NCBI GenBank assembly: GCA_010645155.1
Contig: CM021317.1
Span: 12,050,658-12,114,657, forward strand
DNA from: Tigriopus japonicus
Lineage: Eukaryota > Arthropoda > Copepoda > Harpacticoida > Harpacticidae
Direction of reading: 5' to 3'
DNA length: 64,000 bases
Below the pieces are notes generated by a model, which saw only the letters and a list, made by a program, of their open reading frames with translations, had not been told where the DNA came from and made no database searches. Positions 49,849-59,006 of the stretch are shown here, in pieces. Each line of letters begins with the position of its first letter. Positions within the stretch are counted from its first letter, which is position 1. The translations under genes and the position numbers were made by a program.

Positions 49849-52071
49849 ATGTTAGTTCGTGGATTCATCGTAGGTTTATTACTAGCCGTATTGGCCGCAT
49901 TGGCTACGGGCAAACGCCTCAAAGACCGCATTTATCGGCCGCTGATCACGCACGGCTTCTGTTTTCGTCGAACGAATGGCACGCATCAATTTGGCTGCTC
50001 AAATCAATTGGGCGGGGATGTGGGCGTGGTCCATGTCATTCAGTCCGCATCGGACTTGGATTGGATGCTGGATAATGGCCCGCATTGGCCGTATATGGCC
50101 GTGATGCGGCCTAGCTTGTTCACGGGTCAAAATGTGGAACGAATGAAACAATCCGGGAAAATTGCCGGCATTGTGGTTCTCATGAGTGAAGATTTTTCCC
50201 AGGATGTTCCCGAGGGATATTCGGATGATCAGTCGTGTCCCAATCAAATCAGTAGCCTCTATTGGGACACCAATTGGCAATGCAATCCCGATGAGGCTCC
50301 ATGGAACCCGAATGGGTCTGGGTTGCTTTTGGAGAACTTTGATTTCCCCATTTTCCTCACGCGCCATGAGAACACGACGCGGTTCTTGCTCGACGATTGT
50401 TACGATACCTTCAATAAGCCGCATGATGATGGCACTGCCCGTGATTGGCCTTTGTGTGCCGTGGAATTGGATGCTCACATGTATTCGGCCGTGTCCACGG
50501 AAACTTGCATAAGACGAAGTAACTTGGTCAATACCCTGAATCCCGTCAAATTTTGTGACGAGCTCGGGGATTTCAGTTATTTCACATTCTTGAAGCCCGA
50601 AAATGGCAGTGATCCGAGTTTCCGGGATGACGAGCAATCGGTGATTGTGGTTTCGTCGCGATTGGACTCGATAACTTTGTTTGATCTCAATGAGTTTGGC
50701 GCGGATTCACCCATCACTTCCATCGTGGCACTTCTAGAAACTGCCCGGCTATTGGCGGTGAATCCGCCGGATTTCCAAGGCGATGTGTCCAACATTTTGT
50801 TCTCGTTTCTTTATGGAGAGGCCTTTGATTACATGGCCTCCCAAAGACTAGTCTACGACATGGTTGAGAACGAATTCCCTAAGAAGATGGACCTGGAAAA
50901 GTATCCGCAAGGCCAGAAACCTCTCATAAATTTGACCCACGTCAACCAGATTGTTGAGATCGGACAACTGTTCAACCAAAAGAGCGGAAAGAAGATATTT
51001 GCTCATACGGATACGGAATTTGATTCCAAAGAACTACTCAATGATCTTGTGAGTGCCGCTCAGCGACACCAATTGAACTTGAATCCGGCCACGGTAAGTT
51101 CCACCAAAGGATTGCCTCCTGCGTCGAGTCAAACTTTCTTGAGGGCTCAAAGAGATATCCCGGCCATGGTTTTGACTGATTTCGATGATCAATTCACCAA
51201 CCCCTACTACCACAGTCTGTTCGATCGGCCCAAATCGAATCTGAATTACGCTCACGAACAAGGTCCAAATCAAGATGTGGTCCAACATATTGGAAACGTG
51301 GCCAGCACTTTGGCCGAATATCTTTTCGAGAAGGCTTCTTCGACCAGAGCACGGGTTCCCACCTTCAAAGCCAATTACACCTTGGTCAACGAACTACTGC
51401 ATTGCTACTTAGAAAAGCCCTCTTGCCCTTTGTTTTTGGCCGTGGCCAACAAGGAAACCCCGCCTTTTTATGACCCTTTTCCAGTGGATCCCTTTCCGCA
51501 ATACGTTGGAGTTGATATCAAGACGCAGTTCCATGGGATCTTCACCCATCATCTATTGGCCTACTTTACCGGTGAATTGGTCGAAGAGTTCACGAACAAC
51601 ATAGAAGATTGCAAAGCCCCGGAGGATCAAGACGTGTTTAGTTACATGTTCCTCAAGGGAGAGTCCGCTCCAAGTAATTGGACAGGAGAAAAGCCTTGCA
51701 ACGAGAGTGTTAGTTGCGGATATTGTTACAAGACTTGGTCCTTCCGCAAGGAGTCCAAGAGTCCGGCCTTTGTTATTGAAGGCTACGATTTCAAGTCTCT
51801 GAAATATGCCAGTTGGGCCGAATCCGTGTGGAAGAGTGTGAACGCGCGGATCTTCTTGAAAGGGGCCCCATCCTTGGAAGGGGGCTTCTTTGCCATTGGG
51901 GTGATTGTCTTTGTGTTCAGTTTAGTCATCGTGTTCTGGTTGAACAGACACGCTTCCCAGATCTTTGAAGCGGGAACGAGGACAAATTCCACGGAAAGCA
52001 GTGCTACAACAGTGTCAACGACAGGAGGAGCTGCATCTTCTTCGGCTGCCGGACGTCCCATTGCCCTGTGA
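49849..52071 (+). CDS. NCSTN: nicastrin, gamma-secretase subunit
   Basis: Large glycosylated ectodomain subunit of gamma-secretase, which gates substrate access for cleavage of Notch and other type I proteins. Intronless, 740 aa (human 709). A signal peptide spans residues 1-21 (MLVRGFIVGLLLAVLAALATG), followed by a long lumenal domain with many N-x-S/T sites and paired cysteines. The single C-terminal membrane helix is about residues 683-705 (FAIGVIVFVFSLVIVFWLN) with a short cytoplasmic tail. The aminopeptidase-like core is recognisable by LFSFLYGEAFDYMASQR and by DFDDQFTNPYYHSLFD. The family DYIGS motif reads DYMAS here. A hAT-like element ends 104 bp upstream of the start codon. Convergent with the BTB gene. 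Confidence 0.96.
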   Translation: MLVRGFIVGLLLAVLAALATGKRLKDRIYRPLITHGFCFRRTNGTHQFGCSNQLGGDVGVVHVIQSASDLDWMLDNGPHWPYMAVMRPSLFTGQNVERMKQSGKIAGIVVLMSEDFSQDVPEGYSDDQSCPNQISSLYWDTNWQCNPDEAPWNPNGSGLLLENFDFPIFLTRHENTTRFLLDDCYDTFNKPHDDGTARDWPLCAVELDAHMYSAVSTETCIRRSNLVNTLNPVKFCDELGDFSYFTFLKPENGSDPSFRDDEQSVIVVSSRLDSITLFDLNEFGADSPITSIVALLETARLLAVNPPDFQGDVSNILFSFLYGEAFDYMASQRLVYDMVENEFPKKMDLEKYPQGQKPLINLTHVNQIVEIGQLFNQKSGKKIFAHTDTEFDSKELLNDLVSAAQRHQLNLNPATVSSTKGLPPASSQTFLRAQRDIPAMVLTDFDDQFTNPYYHSLFDRPKSNLNYAHEQGPNQDVVQHIGNVASTLAEYLFEKASSTRARVPTFKANYTLVNELLHCYLEKPSCPLFLAVANKETPPFYDPFPVDPFPQYVGVDIKTQFHGIFTHHLLAYFTGELVEEFTNNIEDCKAPEDQDVFSYMFLKGESAPSNWTGEKPCNESVSCGYCYKTWSFRKESKSPAFVIEGYDFKSLKYASWAESVWKSVNARIFLKGAPSLEGGFFAIGVIVFVFSLVIVFWLNRHASQIFEAGTRTNSTESSATTVSTTGGAASSSAAGRPIAL

Positions 52072-52214
52072 TCGTCAGTTTCTGTAGTGCAATTTTTGTA
52101 CTATTTTAATTCATTCCCAAACCAAAGTATTCATCCATTCATAACGTCTCCGTAACCTCACAAGAAATAATAATAACAACAACTTCGTAACCTCGTCCAT
52201 GAATGGTTGGATTA

Positions 52215-52220
52215 TTTATT
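52215..52220 (-). terminator. poly(A) signal for the BTB gene
   Basis: Minus-strand AATAAA about 150 nt beyond the BTB stop codon, inside the convergent 300 bp spacer shared with nicastrin. Confidence 0.45.
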
Positions 52221-52372
52221 TTTTGTTTTTAAAATGTATTTTGAACAAACGGAATCGATCAGTGGATATCGTTCAAATCATGATCGGCATTCTCAAGAAG
52301 GAGGTAAAAAGAACGGATAATACGTATACAGTATTTCTATCAAGTTATGATCGTCGGATGAGGGATGTTCTT

Positions 52373-53539
52373 CTATTTACCACCGGCCACGGGACTTGTG
52401 GATGCCGGATTGACTACCTTTGGCTTCTTGGGACACACGTGGTTCATAAGTTGCTTGTTCTTCATAAACGCCTTCTTGCAGAAATAGCAAGTTCCCGATT
52501 TTCGGGGCTCATTCGGCGGCAAAATTCTGGGCGTGGCCGTAGATCGATTGGAAGATGCTCGGTAGAGGTCGTTGGCCGATGTGGATTGCAGATCGGGAAT
52601 GATCGTCACACTTTCATACTGGGAAGGCGGGGGTGACACACCCCTTTCCTCCTCCTCGCCGTCATTCAACCTGCAGTTATTCTCGTCTTCCCGCTTCAAC
52701 GAGATCATCTGGGATTGCTCTTCGAGCGGATCCGTTCCGGAAATACTGTTGGATTTCGAATCGGGATCATCGTCCCGACTTGGGGACCGTTTGGTGGAGA
52801 GGTTCAAGCTCTTTTCTTGTTTGTGCTCCAAGACCAATGGTCTTGAGTAATGTGTCGATGGGTGGTTATGAAGTAAATGACTTGGGGTAGTCACTTCGTT
52901 GTTCTCCAACCGCGGTGGCGACGCGATCGTGTTTTGGAAATGGGAATGCCGACGTTTACGTTTTTTCAACGGAGAGCTTTTGTTGTAATCCGCGAGAGGC
53001 ATGGTGTGTCTCGAGGTGGAAGCATGTGGACTGGGCGTGTTGTGGGGGTGTTCATCACGTGTGGGCGTTGCGATCGTTGCCGGTACCGCTGCTACGGTTG
53101 TTGTTGTTTCTGCCGTCGTCGTCCTTGTTGTTGTTGTTTGGGCGTTTGACGTGCCTTCTGGCTCTCTTCTGGGTTTTTGCAGCGAGCTCAGTCCGCGTAT
53201 GTTCAAACTTGAGGCAGCTTGAATGAAAGTTTCGATCTCGGAATTGGGGACTTTGACCTCTCCGTAGTAGATGAATTGAAGCAGACGTTCCATCTCCAAG
53301 GGCTTGACATCCTTGAGGAAGATGATGGGATGCTTGAGTGGGTGACTGTGATAAGCCTGGGTAAATAATGAATGGAAGTAGGGGCTGCACACGGACAGAA
53401 CCAGGCGATGGGCTTCAAAGTATTGATTCTTGCAGCAAAGTGTGACATCTGTCAGAAACTCATTCAAGTACAGCTCTTCAGCCAAGGAGAAAAAGTTGGA
53501 CTGATAATCGCGCCACTTGAGCATATACTCCTCCTCCAT
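52373..53539 (-). CDS. BTB/POZ protein of the tramtrack group with one C-terminal zinc-finger-like motif
   Basis: Probable nuclear transcription regulator, 388 aa, single exon. The BTB domain fills residues 1-120: it starts MLKWRDYQSNFFSLAEEL and includes FLTDVTLCC, FEAHRLVLSVCSPYFHSLF and IIFLKDVKPLEMERLLQFIY, all typical of the arthropod ttk/bab/lola class. The middle is disordered, with Thr-rich repeats (TTTTRTTTAETTTT), a His/Pro/Ser stretch and a likely nuclear signal (KKRKRRH). Near the C-terminus CYFCKKAFMKNKQLMNHVC gives C-x2-C-x12-H-x-C, a non-standard finger. Genes of this class often splice one BTB exon to several finger exons; none was visible downstream within the 300 bp before nicastrin. 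Orthology within the class is not resolved. Confidence 0.85.
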   Translation of the reverse strand: MEEEYMLKWRDYQSNFFSLAEELYLNEFLTDVTLCCKNQYFEAHRLVLSVCSPYFHSLFTQAYHSHPLKHPIIFLKDVKPLEMERLLQFIYYGEVKVPNSEIETFIQAASSLNIRGLSSLQKPRREPEGTSNAQTTTTRTTTAETTTTVAAVPATIATPTRDEHPHNTPSPHASTSRHTMPLADYNKSSPLKKRKRRHSHFQNTIASPPRLENNEVTTPSHLLHNHPSTHYSRPLVLEHKQEKSLNLSTKRSPSRDDDPDSKSNSISGTDPLEEQSQMISLKREDENNCRLNDGEEEERGVSPPPSQYESVTIIPDLQSTSANDLYRASSNRSTATPRILPPNEPRKSGTCYFCKKAFMKNKQLMNHVCPKKPKVVNPASTSPVAGGK

Positions 53540-54061
53540 GGCAAATTGGTTGGAACCCTCCTGGTCCAGTAGTTAGTTATAAAGATGAGCTTTTTAAATC
53601 GATCCACTTGAGTGGCACTTGGTCGTTGTTGAAGAGGATGTGTGCACTCGCATTCGACTGTACTCAAACGAAAAAGTTCGGCCTTACCTCAAAATCGAAC
53701 CTCCTCCTTCACCGATCAGAGGATGAAGTGGCTAAAAACTTGAGAGCTTTGGCTTTGGATCCGCTCGAACTTGAACGAGTTCTCCAACGGACAATTGCGC
53801 GCTCAAACCCCGTCAAAGAAACACGCTCGGGCAGAAGCGGCAGGTTCAATGGTGGAGCAGTCACTCCGAGGATCGGATCGTATTGGAGTGACGAAGGAGG
53901 GCGTCAGTGGGGCTTCAACGAACGTCGTCGGTGCGTTTCCACTTTGGCTCAGAGTATGACCAGTTTTTGGGAGAACTTGGACCGGGGCCAACCAAAAAGA
54001 TGAACTTGTGCCAAATCAAAAAAATCGACTATGTACAGAGGGTCGGTCGGTCTGTGTGCAT

Positions 54062-54079
54062 GGGAAGGAAGGAAGGAAG
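54062..54079. repeat. (GGAA)n simple repeat
   Basis: Four to five tandem GGAA units on the plus strand upstream of the BTB gene. Confidence 0.75.
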
Positions 54080-54732
54080 ACGAGAACGATGTAGTGGGAT
54101 CGACGTCGGATATTAGGAATTCTACAGCATGTGTAATGAACAAGGCATCTTACACACTCACACACCACCCGCTTCCACCTATATACTGCTATTTTCCGAA
54201 AGGGGGAGGGAGGGAAGGGGAGAAACATGTGCCTTTGCGTACACAATGCCCATGGCCATCGATCTAACTTGGAAGTTACACACCCGAAAATGTGCGACAC
54301 GAGGACAAAGCGTCACACTCGCCGACGGGGTTTCTAATGAAATATGGAAATATCTGTTCTCTCATTTCTTTGCTCAATCTTGGAAAATGGAGGGGTCGGC
54401 ATGGGCTGATAATCACGGGCCAGACTCTTCTTCAGGTCTTGTTGGCTGATAACAAATTAATCCGGTCGCAATTGGATATTGAATTTTTGGCAATGGCTCC
54501 TCATTTTCCGACGGGATGTTCGTCTTGTTCTTGTTCTTCTGCTTTTTCTACTCGTTTTGGACTTGCCTTTGGTCTTCTCTCTCTCTCTCTGTTTCCCTCT
54601 CGTCGTTCCTTGGATTCTTTTTGATTGGCGCTGAGTCCATTTCGTCTTTTGGCACTCGTTTGCCACTACATCCAAGATTTGGCACCCGTGCATCAAAGAG
54701 GAAGCCAAAAAGCTTTTGGAGCAGCAATGCCC

Positions 54733-54770
54733 GAAGAAGAAGAACTACTACTACTTCTTCTTCTTCTTCT
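54733..54770. repeat. triplet palindrome GAA...TTC
   Basis: A (GAA)4 block, a short CTACTACTA centre and a (TTC)4-5 block form a near-perfect inverted repeat of simple triplets, able to form a hairpin. Confidence 0.75.
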
Positions 54771-56649
54771 CCACGTATGTCCGACGAGTACACTGCTCTA
54801 TACGTACTAGTTAGTGTGCATAGATGTGTGGGTACATTCGTTCAACATTACGTACGTTCATACGTAGACAGAGAGATGTGGGTTACTGAGCAAGAAGGTG
54901 GAGAGAGTTTCAGAAGATTGGAAGAGCTGCCCATGAACACAAGCCAAACTTCATAAAACCCTTGTTCACTGTCCACTGGTGACAACCCACAGAAATGTTC
55001 CCAATGGTCGAAATCCTTTTTAGTCTCTTCGGTTGGATTTTAATGGCCTTCTGAACACTCGGACCGTTTGGCACCCAGAGACATCGGAATGAAACCCTCT
55101 GGCAATCGCACCTCGAAGACTTTGGAATGGGAGTGCCTGTTGTCGGTCGACCTTAAGGTCCTTCAGGTTGTCTCATACCACCAAATGCATGACCATTAAA
55201 TGGCTGGAACTCGATCCTTATGGGGCCCTGTAAACAAGAAAAATCGACTTTGATCCCAAAATCATGAGTCGATAAGATCGGAGAGATGAAGTTAGTAAGG
55301 CAGGTGGTGTTGGTGATGTGTTCGTAACGAACTAGAGGATAGATGATTGGCCTGAAGTTTGATAAATGCGTGCAATTCACTTGAAATGGTCCGAGAGGAG
55401 GCCAAAATTAACGCACCTTGCTGCCAAGAGATCATCTTAGGGTTGCCAAGAAAATATCTACTACAACACTAGCATTCATCGACTCGACTGCATGCTGATA
55501 CATACACATGCAAGTGCTGCTCGCTGGCTTTGTCTGAAATAATTGTTCAGACTACAAGCTAGCTAGCTAGCAAACAGGATAGATATTCAAAGTAGCATTC
55601 TTGGATGGAGGGAGTAGCATAAAAGTCAGAACGTGGTCGAGGTTCCATTGGAATTGTTATTATGTCGTTTTCGAACCAACAAGAACGTGCTAGAATGATA
55701 TATGTTTGATATATTCGGAAATCTTTAGAAAGTGTTTGAAAGCTTCATTGCAACGTAGCCATGACCAAGATTAATTGCAAAAAAAAATGTTTTGCTTTGT
55801 AATATAGGCTTGCACGGGAAAAAAACAAACGTTGGATTAAGTCAGTGTAAGCTTTATGGTCATAACAGGCGAGTAACTTTTGCACCAATCTGAAATAAAA
55901 AGTAAGATCTTAACATTAAACTGATATCAAAATTACAAAAATAATCAGAGAGCAGCACTAGAATAGATTTGGCTTTGAATTTTTCGTTTTCCAGGCTAGG
56001 CCATGAAGCTCAGAGTGTAAAAGTAAAGTTCTTGTGACAGGAAAGCGCATAAATCCCTCGGAATAACCTGACTTTAAATCCCGTAAAATTTTGATACGCA
56101 AGTTTCAAAGTTTCAATTTTAGATAAAACGCGCTTTTTATCGAGTGCCACCAGGACAGTTTTAATAAGAGTACAATATTTTGTTCCATTTTTTGACCTGT
56201 TGCATTCTTACAATTGACCAATAACTGAAACAACAACGGCCTCTATACTGAAAAAGCACGCGAAAGCTTTCAACATTTATCCTTTGTTTCTATTTCATCA
56301 TTTCAAAAGCCTTTTTGAAGAAAAAAGTAACAATGATGCAGACGAACATAAAAAAAATAATCTCCAAAAACTCGCACCATAAAAAAAGGAATACTAATAT
56401 TCTTTTCGCTATAGGAAGGATTTTTTCGGCATAAAGTGAATGAAGAAAAAGAAAGCAGGAAGAATGGAATTTACTCCTAAATGAGGATATTCAGCTCTAA
56501 TTTGCACATCGGGGCAATGAGCAGCCAAAGCTGTAAAAGAACGAAATAAATACTTCCTTGAAGGTTAGCACTCTCCCGACAGTTCCATTGAGGCACTAAA
56601 TTGACCCGTCTAACATGTTCTTGAAACCCTTGAGTCCATCCATCTATGA

Positions 56650-56802
56650 AGGATTTTAACCCAAGCTTAAAATAGATGGGTATAGATGGCGGGTAAGGTT
56701 TTGGGCAAGTAAAGAAAAAATACTTTTCACCTTGGTGCTCAGTACTTGTCCCCTCTTTCATGCCATCTATTGGCGAATTTTTCAAGATTGGGTTAAAATC
56801 CT
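56650..56802. repeat. small foldback repeat (MITE-like), 153 bp
   Basis: AGGATTTTAACCCAA at 56650-56664 is inverted exactly at 56788-56802. Inside, ATAGATGGCGGG on the left and CCATCTATTGGCG on the right are also inverted relatives. No clear target duplication, so the superfamily is undetermined. Confidence 0.6.
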
Positions 56803-58911
56803 CAAATGAGACAAGTTGAAGCTAATTTTGAAAAGTTAAAAGGTAAGGTTGATATATATCAGGAACAGTATTTAAAAATTTGTCTAATCCTGCCTTAAAT
56901 GGTGTTAAAGGATCAGCTCCTACATATTCCAGACGAAGACTAATGGGCAAAAGATATGTAAAAGTTTCTCTGGCAATTTTGATGAAAAGCGAGAAATCTC
57001 CTAAAAGCCCACCTTAAAAAAAAGTACTCTTGAAATACATACTTACTAATGGCATTCCCTTTTCTGAAAATCCATTCTATAGTAACGAATTCCTCCTTTT
57101 CGGAAAGAAATGGGAGCTTACTCTTTTCTTTATCGAGGCAATTTTAAACAAGGCAAACATAACTTAAAGCACAATGCTACCTCTGCTTCTTTTTTCACGC
57201 AACCACCATTTTTTAAAAATACCAAAGGTATGCTGTCCTACTAAATATCGACCTTCTAATGATTTCCCTCCAAACCCGATGTGTAAAATCCCGGTCGTCA
57301 AAAAAGCTGCTCATTCCAATTTCAGTACAGAACTGAACTTCTCGACTCTCTCGTTGAGATTCAATCCGAGGATCGACCGACCACTTGGTCTTCTCAATCA
57401 CACGGAGGATACTTCCTCGAAAATGAGGCAGCAGCGCTCTTCAATCGCTAATAAGGTGATCGACCATGAAGGAAGTTTTGCGTGGAACCTGAGCTTCCTA
57501 CATTGGATGAATGCGATTGTTTCTCGATGGCCAAGCCCTCGAAGAAAGCTGCGCTCTTCGTTCGATGATCAACTATGATTCAAAAAATTGACCTCCGCTC
57601 TCAAATTTGTTCTTATCAGATCAGTTTTGACGGGTCATCCAGAGCGATCAGTTCCAATTATGATGCCGTTGAGTGTGTGCACGCATGTTCCAGGTTATTT
57701 GGAATAGGGGATCCCCGCTTAATGTCTTGCCATTCAATTGATATTATGCTCGGATTCTTTGGACCGAAAACCAGTTGCAACTGTTTCAACCCCTCCGAAC
57801 TTGATCAAAAGGTAACCAACAAAGGTACAGTGTCTCATTTATCGAAGCTTTGTCCCTTATAAAATACATGCAGAAGTCCTGGATATCATCTGCTTGGTAT
57901 CGCGTGCATGCAGTATTCTATGTATATCGAATGGAGGCCGGTTTCAAACAATCGAATGTAACTGAAAATCGTCGCCCAATCGCGTGAGAAGTCACGGAAA
58001 ATTGCTCGTCTGCCTTGTCAACCATCGAGCTCAAACCGGTTTGGGATTCTTTATTTGATCAGTGGCCGGCACTAGATTCACCTTGTCGCAAACCATGGAC
58101 AAATTGAAAAAAAGGTACCACAGATGTTTATGAGAGCATTTCTTACATATCCATCCACATGTTTTCTTTCAGCTTTGTTAAAAGGTCTGTTTTTAAAACA
58201 GTCGCTTGTTTCTTGACTAGATGTAATGCCATAAAAATGGTGAAAGTGTCAGCCACTGGACACTAGAAAAATATGCTATGATTTTTTTGCAAAATTGTTT
58301 TCTTTTAACTATCCTTTCTGTCAATTAAATCAATGATGTCTCGTCAAATAGTTTTGATAGAGTAAGAATTTAAGACCAATGGGGTTTATTCTTTATTTTT
58401 GAAACTCTTTTTTGTCCACATCTTAGAAGAAAAATCAATCTTATTTGATTGTCAATTTGACTCGTGAAAATTGAAAGTCAACTAGTTTAAAATTCTAGAA
58501 TTCTGGTTATTGTGATATTTTGGTGATGGCACGTGAAAACTCTAAAAAACCTTTCAATTGTCTGTCTTGACTGTTTCAGCAGTAAGCTAAATTTAGGAAA
58601 TCCATTTAGCTTATAGACTCAATTTTCATCGACATAAATTTGCACCAAAACACTTCATTCTGCTACAAAATCTTCGTAAAAAATCGTTCATTTGAATGAT
58701 TCTCGCGAAAATTAGTCAAATTCTAAATAAAGGCAAACAGACTTTTTATCACACTACTGATCATCCAATGACTTCATTTTGTATCTACTCATTGATTCAC
58801 CTCTGTGATCTGGGCCTTATGGGTTTATTGAAGATCTTATCCCTATGTGAGCGTGTATTCACCTGAAGGTTCACTGGGCACACTCACATTCAATCGAGAA
58901 TTGTGGTCGTT

Positions 58912-58930
58912 TAGTCAGTCAGTCAGTTAG
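58912..58930 (+). promoter_or_regulatory. possible arthropod initiator (TCAGT) cluster
   Basis: TTAGTCAGTCAGTCAGTTAG contains three overlapping TCAGT cores, the arthropod Inr consensus, about 80-95 bp upstream of the FAS1-Kunitz ATG. No TATA box is seen at the matching distance. Confidence 0.3.
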
Positions 58931-59006
58931 TATTTGTTGTTGGACAAGCCAACAAAGATTTACTAGAAACACCTTTACAAAGTTTCGAAAAGAGTTGTAA
59001 CCAACC

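Larger units (their letters stand above)
53540..59006. other. 5.5 kb spacer between the BTB gene and the FAS1-Kunitz gene
   Basis: It separates two outward-facing genes and so contains both upstream regions. Open frames here (up to 134 codons, near 53.6-54.0 and 57.2-57.6 kb) have no recognisable domain. Simple repeats occur at 54062-54079 (GGAA)n and 54733-54770, and a small foldback at 56650-56802. The rest is AT-rich unassigned DNA. Confidence 0.6.

Noticed and set aside
53608..54003. 131-codon plus-strand frame just upstream of the BTB gene
   Set aside because: It probably overlaps the BTB 5' UTR or promoter in antisense, has no recognisable domain, and is compositionally Arg/Ser-rich as expected by chance.
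26595..57385. A 16-base word GATCGACCGACCACTT occurring at both about 26.6 kb and 57.4 kb
   Set aside because: Flanking sequences do not resemble each other, so I treat it as a coincidence rather than a dispersed repeat.
57174..57578. 134-codon plus-strand frame in the spacer before the FAS1-Kunitz gene
   Set aside because: No family motif. Bounded by AT-rich DNA without convincing splice sites.
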